Positions 28,857 through 37,490 of a DNA stretch of 64,000 nt are shown here, in pieces. The position numbers and the translations under genes were made by a program. Origin of the DNA: Burkholderia sp. WAC0059. GTDB lineage: Bacteria > Pseudomonadota > Gammaproteobacteria > Burkholderiales > Burkholderiaceae. The stretch covers positions 1-64,000 of the forward strand of contig NZ_PNEO01000009.1 of assembly GCF_002870125.1 (NCBI RefSeq), read 5' to 3'. The notes under the pieces are model-generated. The model was given only the letters and a program-made list of their open reading frames with translations. It was not told where the DNA came from and did not search any database. Position 1 is the stretch's first letter. Each line of letters starts with the position of its first letter.

Positions 28857-29897
28857 ATGGCCCGCCCCAAGTTTCTTCCCGACAACTTCACGCTGTGCCT
28901 CGTGGGCACGGTGATTTTCGCCAGCCTGCTGCCCGCGCGCGGCACGGCCGCCGTCGCGGTCGACGGCATCACCAACATCGCGATCGGCCTGCTGTTCTTC
29001 CTGCACGGCGCGAAGCTCTCGCGCGAGGCCATCGTCGCCGGCGCGACGCACTGGCGCCTGCACCTCGTCGTGCTCGCGAGCACGTTCGTGCTGTTCCCGG
29101 CGCTCGGCTTCGCGCTGAAGCCGGTGCTCTCGCCGCTCGTCACGCCGACGCTCTACATGGGCGTCCTGTTCCTCTGCACGCTGCCCTCGACGGTCCAGTC
29201 CTCGATCGCGTTCACGTCGATGGCGAAGGGCAACGTGCCGGCCGCCGTCTGCAGCGCCTCGGCCTCGAGCCTGATCGGCATCTTCGTCACGCCCGCGCTC
29301 GTCAGCCTCGTGATCTCGAATCAATCCTCGGGCGGCGGCTCGCCCTGGCACACCGTCTGGGACATCGTGCTCCAGCTTCTCGTGCCGTTCGTGGCCGGCC
29401 AGTTGCTGCGCCCCGTCATCGGCGGCTGGATCGACCGCAACCGCGCCGTGCTGAAGTACGTCGACCAGGGCTCGATTCTCTGCGTCGTCTACAGCGCGTT
29501 CAGCGAAGCCGTCAACGAAGGGCTCTGGCATCACATTCCGCTCAGCGCGCTCGGCGGCATCGTGGTCGTGAACGCGGTGCTGCTCGCGCTCGCGCTCGTC
29601 GTCACGATGTTCGTGAGCAAGCGGCTCGGCTTCTCGCGCGCCGACCAGATCACCATCACGTTCTGCGGTTCGAAGAAGAGCCTCGCGGCCGGCGTGCCGA
29701 TGGCCAAGGTGATCTTCGCCTCGAACGCGGTGGGCGCCGTCGTCTTGCCGCTGATGCTGTTCCACCAGATCCAGCTCATGGTGTGCGCGGCTCTCGCGCA
29801 ACGCTGGGGCGCGCGCGACACGAGCGGCGAGACGGACGCGGCAACGGGCGACGGATCGCGCGCGGGCCAGCGTCCGGCGACGGCGGCGCGCCGCTAA
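28857..29897 (+). CDS. Bile acid:sodium symporter family transporter (YfeH-like)
   Basis: A 346-residue inner-membrane protein with about ten hydrophobic segments, of the SBF-like/YfeH branch. Opening MARPKFLPDNFTLCL and the segments GLLFFLHGAKLSREA, LCTLPSTVQSSIAFTS (the unwound crossover region) and TFCGSKKSLAAGVPMA are characteristic. These transporters move organic anions with sodium; the substrate here is unknown. The start at 28857 fits the family; an in-frame ATG at 28737 would add 40 unlikely residues. Confidence 0.9.
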   Translation: MARPKFLPDNFTLCLVGTVIFASLLPARGTAAVAVDGITNIAIGLLFFLHGAKLSREAIVAGATHWRLHLVVLASTFVLFPALGFALKPVLSPLVTPTLYMGVLFLCTLPSTVQSSIAFTSMAKGNVPAAVCSASASSLIGIFVTPALVSLVISNQSSGGGSPWHTVWDIVLQLLVPFVAGQLLRPVIGGWIDRNRAVLKYVDQGSILCVVYSAFSEAVNEGLWHHIPLSALGGIVVVNAVLLALALVVTMFVSKRLGFSRADQITITFCGSKKSLAAGVPMAKVIFASNAVGAVVLPLMLFHQIQLMVCAALAQRWGARDTSGETDAATGDGSRAGQRPATAARR

Positions 29898-29991
29898 AGA
29901 GGCGCAAACGTTAAACACGAATTGCGCCGGTATCCTTGCGATCCGGCGCGCGCGGCGTCGCCGCTCCCCAATAAGTCGTGTCATCCAAAGT

Positions 29992-30055
29992 TCATTTAAC
30001 TCCGGCGCGCGAACGCCGTTAAATGATGGACTATCCTGTCCTTATGGCTAGTCCA
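29992..30055 (+). promoter_or_regulatory. Tandem stem-loops at the start of the EAL-GGDEF gene
   Basis: Stem 1 pairs TCATTTAA plus CGGCG (29992-30007) with CGCCG plus TTAAATGA (30014-30026), leaving a three-base bulge and six-base loop. Stem 2 follows at once: TGGACTA (30027-30033) pairs with TAGTCCA (30049-30055), a 15-base loop, and its last base is the A of the start codon. No Shine-Dalgarno is visible. In the mRNA, stem 2 would hold the start region, so translational control is possible. Confidence 0.45.
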
Positions 30056-31899
30056 TGTCCGCCGCTTCGTCGCCGTCGTCCCCTTCGTCCCAGATCGCCA
30101 ACCTGATTGCGCAACGCACGTTGCGAGCGGTATTCCAGCCGATCGTCGATTTCGACGACGGCGCGATCCTCGGCTATGAAGGCTTGATCCGGGGACCGGC
30201 GGGCACGCCGCTCGAAACGCCGGCCGCCCTCTTCGCGCAGGCATCGGCGGAACGGTGCACAACCGAACTCGAATGCGCCGCGGCCGAGGCCTGCATCGAG
30301 GCGTTCGCCAGGCTCGGCTACGAAGGCAAGCTGTTCCTCAATTTCAGCGCCGACGCGCTGCGCGAGCTGACCGACTCCGGCAACGGCGCGTTCGCACTGT
30401 TCGGCTCGCGCGTCGACGCGCAGCGCATCGTCGTGGAGCTGACCGAGCAGAGCGCGATCGCCGACCTGCGCGGCTTCGCGCCCGTCATCGCGGCGCTGCG
30501 CACGGCCGGCGCGCAATTCGCGCTCGACGACTACGGCACGGCGAACGCCAGCATGAACCTCTGGGTGCAGTTGCAGCCCGACCTCGTGAAGATCGACCGC
30601 TTCTTCGTCCACGACATCGCCAACGACGCGCTCAAGTTCGAGGCCGTGCGCGCGATGCAGCATTTCGCGCAGGCGAGCGGCGCGCGGCTCGTGGCCGAAG
30701 GCATCGAGAACGAGGCCGACATGATCGTGCTGCGCGACATGGGCATCGGCAGCGGCCAGGGCTATTTCTTCGGCCGGCCCGACGCGCAACCGCCGCGCAC
30801 GCTCGGGCAGGACGTGCGCGAGGCGATCCGGGCCGGGCACATCGCCGTCTTCCCCGAAGCGACGCGCGCCGCCAACTCGTCCTCGGGCAGCGCGGCCACG
30901 GCCAAGATGATGATGCGCGCGCCCGCGCTGCCGCGCCAGGCGACCAACAACGACGTGCTCGAGCTGTTCAACCGGATGCCCGAGCTGCACGCGGTCGCCA
31001 TCGTCGAGAGCGACCGGCCCATCGCGCTCATCAACCGCCGCGCGTTCATGGACCGCTACGCGCTGCCGTATCACCGCGAGCTGTTCGGCAAGAAGCCGTG
31101 CCTGCAGTTCGCCAACGCCTCGCCCGTCGTCATCGAGCAGTCGATGAGCGTCGAGCAGATGGCCGAGCTGCTTGCAAGCGACGACCAGCGCTATCTCGCG
31201 GACGGCTTCGTGATCGCCGACGGCGGCCGCTACGCGGGCCTCGGCACGGGCGAGAGCCTCGTGCGCGCGGTCACGGAAGTGCGCATCCAGGCCGCGCGCT
31301 ACGCGAACCCGCTCACGTTCCTGCCCGGCAACATTCCGATCAGCTCACACATCACGCGGCTGCTCGAGCACGACGCGGGCTTCCACGCGTGCTATGTCGA
31401 CCTCAACCACTTCAAGCCGTTCAACGACCAGTACGGCTACTGGCAGGGCGACGAGGTGCTGAAGTTCGCGGCGGCCGTGCTCGCCGACGTCTGCGATCCG
31501 ACGCGCGACTTCCTCGGCCACGTCGGCGGCGACGACTTCCTGATCCTGTTCCAGAGCGAGAACTGGCGCGAACGCGTGCTGCAGGCCATCGAGGCGTTCA
31601 ACACGGGCGCGCTGCGCTTCTATGCGCCGGCCGACCGGCTCGCGGGCGGCATCCACGGCGAAGACCGCCGCGGCAACCCGACCTTCTTCACGTTCGTGAC
31701 GATGGCCATCGGCTGCGTGCATATCGCGCCGGGCAGCGGCATGCCGCGCAGCAGCGAATCGATCGCCTCGCTCGCGGCGCTCGCGAAGCGGCGCGCCAAG
31801 CACGAGCCGTCGGGCTTCGTCGTCATCGACGGCCGCGACAGCGAGCAGTTGCTGCCTCACGACGAGCAGGAAGCGGCGCTGCCGCGCGAAGCCGGCTGA
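30055..31899 (+). CDS. EAL-CBS-GGDEF cyclic di-GMP protein
   Basis: A 614-residue soluble protein with reversed domain order. The EAL phosphodiesterase domain comes first (about 20-255) and keeps the key acids: EGLIRGP for the EAL motif, the Asn of FLNFSADAL, ELTEQSA, LDDYGTAN (DDFG variant), DLVKIDR and the GQGYFFGRP end. A middle region (about 290-420) resembles a CBS pair. The C-terminal GGDEF domain (about 425-590) has VDLNHFKPFNDQYGYWQGD and the signature GGDDF rather than GG[DE]EF, with no RxxD inhibitory site. So c-di-GMP hydrolysis looks likely and synthesis doubtful. No membrane segment. The start codon lies inside an RNA stem. Confidence 0.9.
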   Translation: MSAASSPSSPSSQIANLIAQRTLRAVFQPIVDFDDGAILGYEGLIRGPAGTPLETPAALFAQASAERCTTELECAAAEACIEAFARLGYEGKLFLNFSADALRELTDSGNGAFALFGSRVDAQRIVVELTEQSAIADLRGFAPVIAALRTAGAQFALDDYGTANASMNLWVQLQPDLVKIDRFFVHDIANDALKFEAVRAMQHFAQASGARLVAEGIENEADMIVLRDMGIGSGQGYFFGRPDAQPPRTLGQDVREAIRAGHIAVFPEATRAANSSSGSAATAKMMMRAPALPRQATNNDVLELFNRMPELHAVAIVESDRPIALINRRAFMDRYALPYHRELFGKKPCLQFANASPVVIEQSMSVEQMAELLASDDQRYLADGFVIADGGRYAGLGTGESLVRAVTEVRIQAARYANPLTFLPGNIPISSHITRLLEHDAGFHACYVDLNHFKPFNDQYGYWQGDEVLKFAAAVLADVCDPTRDFLGHVGGDDFLILFQSENWRERVLQAIEAFNTGALRFYAPADRLAGGIHGEDRRGNPTFFTFVTMAIGCVHIAPGSGMPRSSESIASLAALAKRRAKHEPSGFVVIDGRDSEQLLPHDEQEAALPREAG

Positions 31900-31935
31900 C
31901 GGCACGACGCCGCTCGCCCGGTTTCCCCGCTGTTT

Positions 31936-31959
31936 GTTTAGCCGTTTTTACTAAACGGC
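31936..31959. promoter_or_regulatory. Overlapping inverted repeats before the LacI gene
   Basis: GCCGTTT (31941-31947) and AAACGGC (31953-31959) form a perfect dyad; an overlapping one pairs GTTTAG (31936-31941) with CTAAAC (31951-31956). The site is 150 bases before the LacI-type gene and after the EAL-GGDEF stop. It could be an operator or a weak terminator-like hairpin. Confidence 0.35.
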
Positions 31960-32042
31960 ATCGCACGCATCGACAGCCCGCAACCACGGGTATCTACGCA
32001 TGCCAACGGCCCGTAACGGACGATTCCGCGCCGGATTTTTAC

Positions 32043-32050
32043 TATACAAT
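32043..32050 (+). promoter_or_regulatory. Candidate -10 region for the LacI operon
   Basis: TATACAAT lies about 57 bases before the LacI start and contains two -10-like hexamers (TATACA, TACAAT). A TTCCGC about 17 bases upstream is only a poor -35. Confidence 0.35.
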
Positions 32051-32106
32051 CCCCGGCACCTGACAACATCCGGAACGGCGCGCCGCGCCGTCGTCCGTAG
32101 CTCATC

Positions 32107-33168
32107 ATGGGGACAACCATTCGCGACGTGGCGCGCGCGGCCGGCGTGTCGATCGGCACCGTCTCGCGCGCATTGAAGCACCAGCCGGGGCTCTCCGAGC
32201 CTACGCGGCAGCGCATCGTCGAACTCGCCCGCGCGCTCGGCTACGACCCGGCGCAACTGCGCCCGCGCATCCGCCGCCTCACCTTCCTGCTGCACCGGCA
32301 GCACAACAATTTCGCCGCGAGCCCGTTCTTCTCGCACGTCCTGCACGGCGTCGAGGACGCCTGCCGCGAGCGCGAAATCGTGCCCTCGCTCCTCACGGCC
32401 GGCCCCGTCGACGACATCGTGCCGCAACTGCGCCTGCACGCTCCCGACGCAATCGCCGTGGCGGGCTTCGTCGAGCCCGAAACGCTGGCCGCGCTCGCGG
32501 CGCTGCAACAGCCGCTCGTGCTGATCGACCTCTGGGCGCCGGGCCTGCGCTCGGTGAACGTCGACAACGCGACGGGCGCGGCGCTCGCCATGCGGCACCT
32601 GTTCGAGCGCGGACGGCGGCGCGTCGCCTTCATCGGCGGCTCGCTCGCCCACTTCAGCATCGCGCAGCGCGCGCTCGGCTATCGGCGCGCGTTCTTCGAA
32701 GCCGGACTGCTGTTCGATCCGTCGCTCGAAGTCGCGACCGAAGCCGGCCTCGACCCCGACGCCGGCGCGGCACGCGCCATGCTGCAACTGCTCGACGGCG
32801 CGCGCGGCGCGCCGCGTCCCGAGGCCGTGTTCGCCTACAACGACGCGGCCGCGCTCGCGGCCATGCGCGTGTGCCTCGCGGCCGGGCTGCGCGTGCCGGA
32901 AGACATCGCGATCGTCGGCTTCGACGACATTCCGGCGGCGCGGCAGGCGCATCCGCCGCTCACGACGATCGCCGTCGACAAGGAAGCGCTCGGCCGGCGC
33001 GGCATCGAACTGCTGCTCGACGACGCGCCCGCGGCAACCGAGGTCAGCCTGCCCGTGCGCCTCGTCGCTCGCGCGAGCACCGCCCCGCCGCCTCCCGAAC
33101 GGACCGCGGAGCCGATCTCCGCCGGCCCGGCCGATCACCCCGCCGACGCGTCGCCGACGCCACGATGA
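32107..33168 (+). CDS. LacI family transcriptional regulator
   Basis: A 353-residue LacI/GalR-type repressor. The N-terminal helix-turn-helix (TIRDVARAAGVSIGTVSRAL) and hinge are followed by a periplasmic-binding-protein-like effector domain, with VFAYNDAAALAAM and IAIVGFDDIPAARQ typical of the family. It starts eight bases ahead of the sugar isomerase gene, so regulator, isomerase and kinase form one operon. It most likely represses this operon in response to the sugar or a phosphorylated product. Confidence 0.93.
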   Translation: MGTTIRDVARAAGVSIGTVSRALKHQPGLSEPTRQRIVELARALGYDPAQLRPRIRRLTFLLHRQHNNFAASPFFSHVLHGVEDACREREIVPSLLTAGPVDDIVPQLRLHAPDAIAVAGFVEPETLAALAALQQPLVLIDLWAPGLRSVNVDNATGAALAMRHLFERGRRRVAFIGGSLAHFSIAQRALGYRRAFFEAGLLFDPSLEVATEAGLDPDAGAARAMLQLLDGARGAPRPEAVFAYNDAAALAAMRVCLAAGLRVPEDIAIVGFDDIPAARQAHPPLTTIAVDKEALGRRGIELLLDDAPAATEVSLPVRLVARASTAPPPPERTAEPISAGPADHPADASPTPR

Positions 33169-33175
33169 GCCCGTC

Positions 33176-34498
33176 ATGACGAACCGCCCCGCCCGATCCA
33201 ACGCCGCCATCCCCGCCGCCGCCCGGCCCGACCCGCACGCGCGGCCGGACCACGCGCCCGACGTCGCCTCGTTCCGCGACCGCGCGTTCCTGCTCGCGCA
33301 CGTGCGGGACACGCTGCGCTTCTACGCGCCGAACGTGCTCGACCCCAGCGGCGGCTTCTATCACTTCTTCCGCGACGACGGCTCGGTCTACGACGCAACC
33401 ACCCGACACCTCGTCAGCAGTTGCCGGTTCGTCTTCAATTACGCGACGGCGTACCGGCAGTTCGGCGACCCGCTCCACCTCGAATACGCACGCCACGGCC
33501 TGCGATTCCTGCGCGAAGCGCACTGGGACGCGCGACACGAAGGCTACGACTGGGAGATCGAATGGCGGGCCGGCGCGAAGCGCGCGCTCGACGCCACCCG
33601 CCACTGCTACGGCCTCGCCTTCGTGCTGCTCGCCTGCGCGCACGCCGCGATGGCCGGCATCGAAGAAGCGCGCCCGCTCGTCGCCGCGACGTTCGAGCTG
33701 ATGGAGCGCCGCTTCTGGGACGGCGCGGCCGGCCTCTACGCCGACGAGGCGAGCGCGAACTGGACCCTGTCGAGCTATCGCGGCCAGAACGCGAACATGC
33801 ACGCGACCGAGGCCCTGCTGGCCGCCTACGAGGCGACGGGCCACCTCGTCTATCTGGACCGCGCCGAGCGCGTCGCGTCGAACATCACGCTGCGCGAGGC
33901 GAAGCGCTCGCACGGGCTCGTCTGGGAGCATTTTCACGCGGACTGGTCGGTGGACTGGCATTACAACGAGGACGACAGCTCGAACATCTTCCGCCCGTGG
34001 GGCTTCCAGCCCGGCCATCAGACCGAGTGGGCCAAGCTGCTGCTGATCCTCGAGCGCCATCGGCCGCTGCCGTGGCTGATGCCGCGCGCGGTCGAGCTGT
34101 TCGACGCCGCGCTCGCCCATGCCTGGGACGACGACCATGGCGGCGTCTATTACGGCTTCGGCCCGGACGGCACCGTCTGCGACCACGACAAGTACTTCTG
34201 GGTGCAGGCCGAGACGCTCGCCGCCGCCGCGCTGCTCGCGAAGCGCACCGGCAGCGAACGCTTCTGGGACTGGTACGACGAAATCTGGCGCTATAGCTGG
34301 ACCCACTTCGTCGATCACCGCTACGGCGCGTGGTATCGCATCCTCACCTGCGACAACCGCAAGTACGGCGACGAGAAGAGCCCGGCGGGCAAAACCGACT
34401 ATCACACGATGGGCGCGTGCTACGAGGTACTCAACGCGCTGCCCGGCGAAGGCGCCGCCCCGCCGCGCGCGCGCGCCGGCGAAACCGCGCGCGCCTGA
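33176..34498 (+). CDS. AGE family sugar epimerase/isomerase
   Basis: A 440-residue alpha6/alpha6-barrel protein of the N-acylglucosamine 2-epimerase family. Conserved segments are GGFYHFFRDDG, RHCYGLAFVLLA, GQNANMHATEALLAAYEATG and GFQPGHQTEWAKLLL, whose His and Glu residues fit the active site of D-mannose isomerase (YihS-like) enzymes. The neighbouring PfkB kinase and LacI regulator favour mannose-to-fructose isomerisation over an amino-sugar role, but cellobiose epimerase-type activity cannot be excluded. The kinase gene begins 49 bases after the stop. Confidence 0.85.
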   Translation: MTNRPARSNAAIPAAARPDPHARPDHAPDVASFRDRAFLLAHVRDTLRFYAPNVLDPSGGFYHFFRDDGSVYDATTRHLVSSCRFVFNYATAYRQFGDPLHLEYARHGLRFLREAHWDARHEGYDWEIEWRAGAKRALDATRHCYGLAFVLLACAHAAMAGIEEARPLVAATFELMERRFWDGAAGLYADEASANWTLSSYRGQNANMHATEALLAAYEATGHLVYLDRAERVASNITLREAKRSHGLVWEHFHADWSVDWHYNEDDSSNIFRPWGFQPGHQTEWAKLLLILERHRPLPWLMPRAVELFDAALAHAWDDDHGGVYYGFGPDGTVCDHDKYFWVQAETLAAAALLAKRTGSERFWDWYDEIWRYSWTHFVDHRYGAWYRILTCDNRKYGDEKSPAGKTDYHTMGACYEVLNALPGEGAAPPRARAGETARA

Positions 34499-34547
34499 CT
34501 CGCGTCCGCTCCACGATTTCCGCACCAAACGCGCGCCACAAACGACG

Positions 34548-35501
34548 ATGAGCCTCTGCCGCCCCGACTCCCCGTTCCTTTCCGGCTTTCCGGCCTTCGT
34601 GTCGGCCGGCGACGTCCTGACCGACCTCGTGCGCACGCCGCTCCCCGGCGCGGCAGCCGGCGAAGCCTGGCTCGCGCATCCGGGCGGCGCCGGCTGGAAC
34701 GTCGCGCGCGCGGTGGCGCGGCTCGGCCTGCCAAGCGCCTGCGCCGGCGCGATCGGCACCGACTGCTTCTCCGACGCCATCTGGCAGGCGAGCGCCGCCG
34801 CCGGCCTCGATCTGCGCTTCATGCAGCGCGTCGAGCGGCCGCCGCTCCTCGCCGTCGTCCACGAGACGCATCCGCCCGCCTACTTCTTCATGGGCGAGCA
34901 CGGCGCCGACCTCGCGTTCGATCCCGCGCGGCTGCCCGAGGGCTGGCGCGACCACGTGAAGTGGGCGCACTTCGGCTGCATCAGCCTCGTGCGCCAGCCG
35001 CTCGGCGAGACGCTCGCGACGCTCGCCGCGCAATTGCGCGAGCACGGCGTGAAAATCAGCTTCGATCCGAACTGCCGCAACCTGATGGCGCACGGCTACG
35101 CGCCGACGCTGCGCCGCATGGCCGCGCTCGCGGACCTCGTCAAGGTGTCCGACGAAGACCTCCGGATGCTGTTCGCGGGTCTCGACGAAGACGCCGCCAT
35201 CGCGGCGCTGCGCGCGCTCAATCCGGCCGCGACCGTGCTGGTCACGCGCGGCCCGCAGCGCGCCACGCTCATCGCCGGCGATACCGTCCACGAGGCGCGC
35301 CCGCCGCGCGTCGAAGTCGCCGATACGGTCGGTGCCGGCGACGCGTCGATCGGCGCGCTGCTGTTCAGTCTCATCGGCGCGCCGCAGCGCGGCTGGGCGC
35401 AGCATCTCGCGTTCGCGCTGGCCGCGGGCGCCGCCGCGTGCCGCCGCGCGGGCGCGCATTCGCCGACGCTCGACGAGGTGGTTGCGCTGCTCGAAAGCTG
35501 A
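34548..35501 (+). CDS. PfkB family carbohydrate kinase, probable fructokinase
   Basis: A 317-residue ribokinase-fold enzyme. The N-terminal PfkB signature region is GGAGWNVARAVARLG near residue 46, and the C-terminal signature DTVGAGDASIGALLF near residue 263 contains the anion hole and catalytic Asp. KISFDPNCRNLM supplies the mid-protein DPN segment. In the operon with a probable mannose isomerase, phosphorylation of fructose to fructose-6-phosphate is the best guess; 2-keto-3-deoxygluconate kinase is the main alternative. The start is an ATG at 34548, which fits the usual N-terminus (FVSAGDVLTDLV). Confidence 0.88.
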   Translation: MSLCRPDSPFLSGFPAFVSAGDVLTDLVRTPLPGAAAGEAWLAHPGGAGWNVARAVARLGLPSACAGAIGTDCFSDAIWQASAAAGLDLRFMQRVERPPLLAVVHETHPPAYFFMGEHGADLAFDPARLPEGWRDHVKWAHFGCISLVRQPLGETLATLAAQLREHGVKISFDPNCRNLMAHGYAPTLRRMAALADLVKVSDEDLRMLFAGLDEDAAIAALRALNPAATVLVTRGPQRATLIAGDTVHEARPPRVEVADTVGAGDASIGALLFSLIGAPQRGWAQHLAFALAAGAAACRRAGAHSPTLDEVVALLES

Positions 35502-35628
35502 CGCGCCGGCGCGCCGCCAGGGCGCCGGAACGCGGCGGGCCGCACGTCACGAAATCGTCTTCGGCGCGCGGGACTCGCCGCGAGGGCGTCGTGCTACGAT
35601 GGGTCTTCCTGCCATCAGGAGTGCCATC

Positions 35629-35850
35629 ATGGAAGACGTCAGCTACACCAAGGGGATCTACACGGCCGTCGCCGCCGTGCGCGCCGTGGACGACGGGCAC
35701 TATCAGGGCGTGGTCTCTCTCGCGCGCGACAATGGAGAAGCGCTCGAAAATTCGGTGTACGAAGTCGATGCCGTGTCGGGCACGCCCGAGGAAGCCCTGG
35801 AAGAAGCCAGGGCGCTCGCTCACCGGATTCTCGGCGAACTCGAACTGTAG
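35629..35850 (+). CDS. Small hypothetical protein
   Basis: A 73-residue acidic soluble protein, MEDVSYTKGIYTAVAAVRAV at the start. The predicted beta-strand then helix order (SVYEVDAVSGTPEEALEEARALAHRI) suggests a small alpha/beta fold. I do not recognise the family. A good AGGAG ribosome binding site lies eight bases before the ATG and TACGAT at 35595-35600 may be a -10 box, which together support a real, separately transcribed gene. Confidence 0.7.
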   Translation: MEDVSYTKGIYTAVAAVRAVDDGHYQGVVSLARDNGEALENSVYEVDAVSGTPEEALEEARALAHRILGELEL

Positions 35851-35884
35851 CGATCCGCGCCGCGGCGGCAGCCGTCGTCGGCCG

Positions 35885-37153
35885 TCAGTTCTCCGTCCAG
35901 TCGATGTCGCCGCACAGCACGCACAGGCGACCGTCGATCTGCACCGCGATCGACAGCGTCACGCAGGGCAGCGCCTCGTTGATCGAGAGATAGGGCGCCG
36001 TCGCGTGCACGCGGTCGGGCGCGGCCAGCGCCGCGCGGAAGTACGGCCGGCGCAGCCAGTTCGCGCCCTGGGCGTCCTCGAGCGGCAAAAAGCGCGCCTC
36101 GCGCGGCGCGCGGTCGACGCGCAGCGCCACGTTGCGCCCCATCTGCCGACCGCTCGCGTCGAGCAGGAAACAGCGCGCCGCCTCGTCGAGACCGAGGAAA
36201 TTCCAGCACACTTCGCCGAGCGGCTCGCCGGCCGCGAGGCGCTCGGCCGCGCGTTCTAGCGCGCGCGAATACGGCGCGAGCCGGCTCGCCATGCTCCGCT
36301 CGTGCGCCTCGGTCTGCTCGCGGTAGCGTTCGGTCGCCTCGCCGATCACCGCCTTCACGTGGACGGCGTCCGCCAGCCCCGGCAGCGGCCGGCCGAAGAA
36401 GAAGCCCTGCACGAAATCGGCATTGCACGCGAGCGCGAGCTGCGCCTCGTGCTCGGTCTCGACGCCCTCGACCAGCACGAGCTTGCCGGCCTCGTGCAGC
36501 AGCGACACGAGCGCCGGCAGCGCGGCGGCCATGTCGGCGCGATGCGAGGCGTGCAGCAGCATGTTGCGGTCGAGCTTCACGATGTCGGGATTCAACTGCC
36601 AGACGCGGCCGATGTCGACGTGGCCCGCGCCGAAGTCGTCGAGCGCGATCAGGAACCCGCGCTCGCGAAACGACGTGATGGCGGCCGCGAGCTGCTCGAG
36701 ATCGACGGGCCCTTCCTCGAGCACTTCGAGCACGACGCGGCGCGGCGGCAGCCCGATGCGCGCCAGGCTCGCGAGCAGCGCGGCCGCGTGATACGGCTCG
36801 GTCAGCGTGCCGGGATGCACGTTCAGGAACAGCCATTCGGACTCCGCGCCGAGCAGCCGGAAATTCTCCAGATGCAGCGACTGCGCGAGCCGGTCCACCT
36901 GGAGCAGGTCGCCGAAGCGGGCCGCCTCGCCGAACACGTCGAGCGGCGAGACGGGCCGGTCGAACGCGTCGTGCGCGCGCAGCAACCCCTCGTAGCCGAC
37001 CGCCCGCATGTGCGAGAGGCTGAAGACGGGCTGAAATACGGTGGTCAGCGTCAGGTCCGCGTGCTGCGCGCTGTAGCGCTGCAGTCCCGACGTGACGCTG
37101 AGGTTGAAGCCGTGCGGCGTCGCGGTGATTCTGTCCTGCTGCTCTGTCGTCAT
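35885..37153 (-). CDS. EAL domain phosphodiesterase with C-terminal Cache-like domain
   Basis: A 422-residue soluble protein. The EAL domain (about 35-260) has a full catalytic set: YEGLLRAHD, the Asn of LFLNVHPG, LEVLEEG, ALDDFGAGHVD, DIVKLDR, LVEGVET and the Gln of VQGFFFGRPL, so it should cleave c-di-GMP. The C-terminal third (about 285-422) contains WLRRPYFRAALAAP, APYLSINEALPCVTLS and LCVLCGDIDW, like PDC/Cache sensor folds, which here would be cytoplasmic because no membrane segment exists. A small ligand may therefore control the enzyme. It is divergent from the antiporter gene. Confidence 0.88.
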   Translation of the reverse strand: MTTEQQDRITATPHGFNLSVTSGLQRYSAQHADLTLTTVFQPVFSLSHMRAVGYEGLLRAHDAFDRPVSPLDVFGEAARFGDLLQVDRLAQSLHLENFRLLGAESEWLFLNVHPGTLTEPYHAAALLASLARIGLPPRRVVLEVLEEGPVDLEQLAAAITSFRERGFLIALDDFGAGHVDIGRVWQLNPDIVKLDRNMLLHASHRADMAAALPALVSLLHEAGKLVLVEGVETEHEAQLALACNADFVQGFFFGRPLPGLADAVHVKAVIGEATERYREQTEAHERSMASRLAPYSRALERAAERLAAGEPLGEVCWNFLGLDEAARCFLLDASGRQMGRNVALRVDRAPREARFLPLEDAQGANWLRRPYFRAALAAPDRVHATAPYLSINEALPCVTLSIAVQIDGRLCVLCGDIDWTEN

Positions 37154-37490
37154 GCATTCCTCTCGCGCGAGCGGGGGTCCGGGGTGCGCGCATATGCCGC
37201 GCGACGCTACCCCGCCCGCTCCAACTCCCGAAATGGGTACTCATGGAACGACTCAAGCAAACTCCGTGCGCACTCGCGCGCACGCTGCCGGGAAGGCCGT
37301 CCGCGGCCGCGCACCGCGCGCAGGGACAATGCGTCGCCAGCGGGCATGCGCGCACCACGACCGTGCATCGGCCCGCGTCGGGCGGCCGTGCGTTCCGTGC
37401 CGTTGCCGCACCGTGTCGGGCTACACTGCGCGCTGACCTGATTTATCGCGCCGCCGCATGGATGCGCAAGCGTATCGAAAACCCGCATCG
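37154..37490. other. Divergent intergenic region EAL / Na+/H+ antiporter
   Basis: 337 bases with no credible gene. A -10-like TACACT lies at 37422-37427, about 64 bases before the antiporter start; I see no good -35 or operator. Confidence 0.35.
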
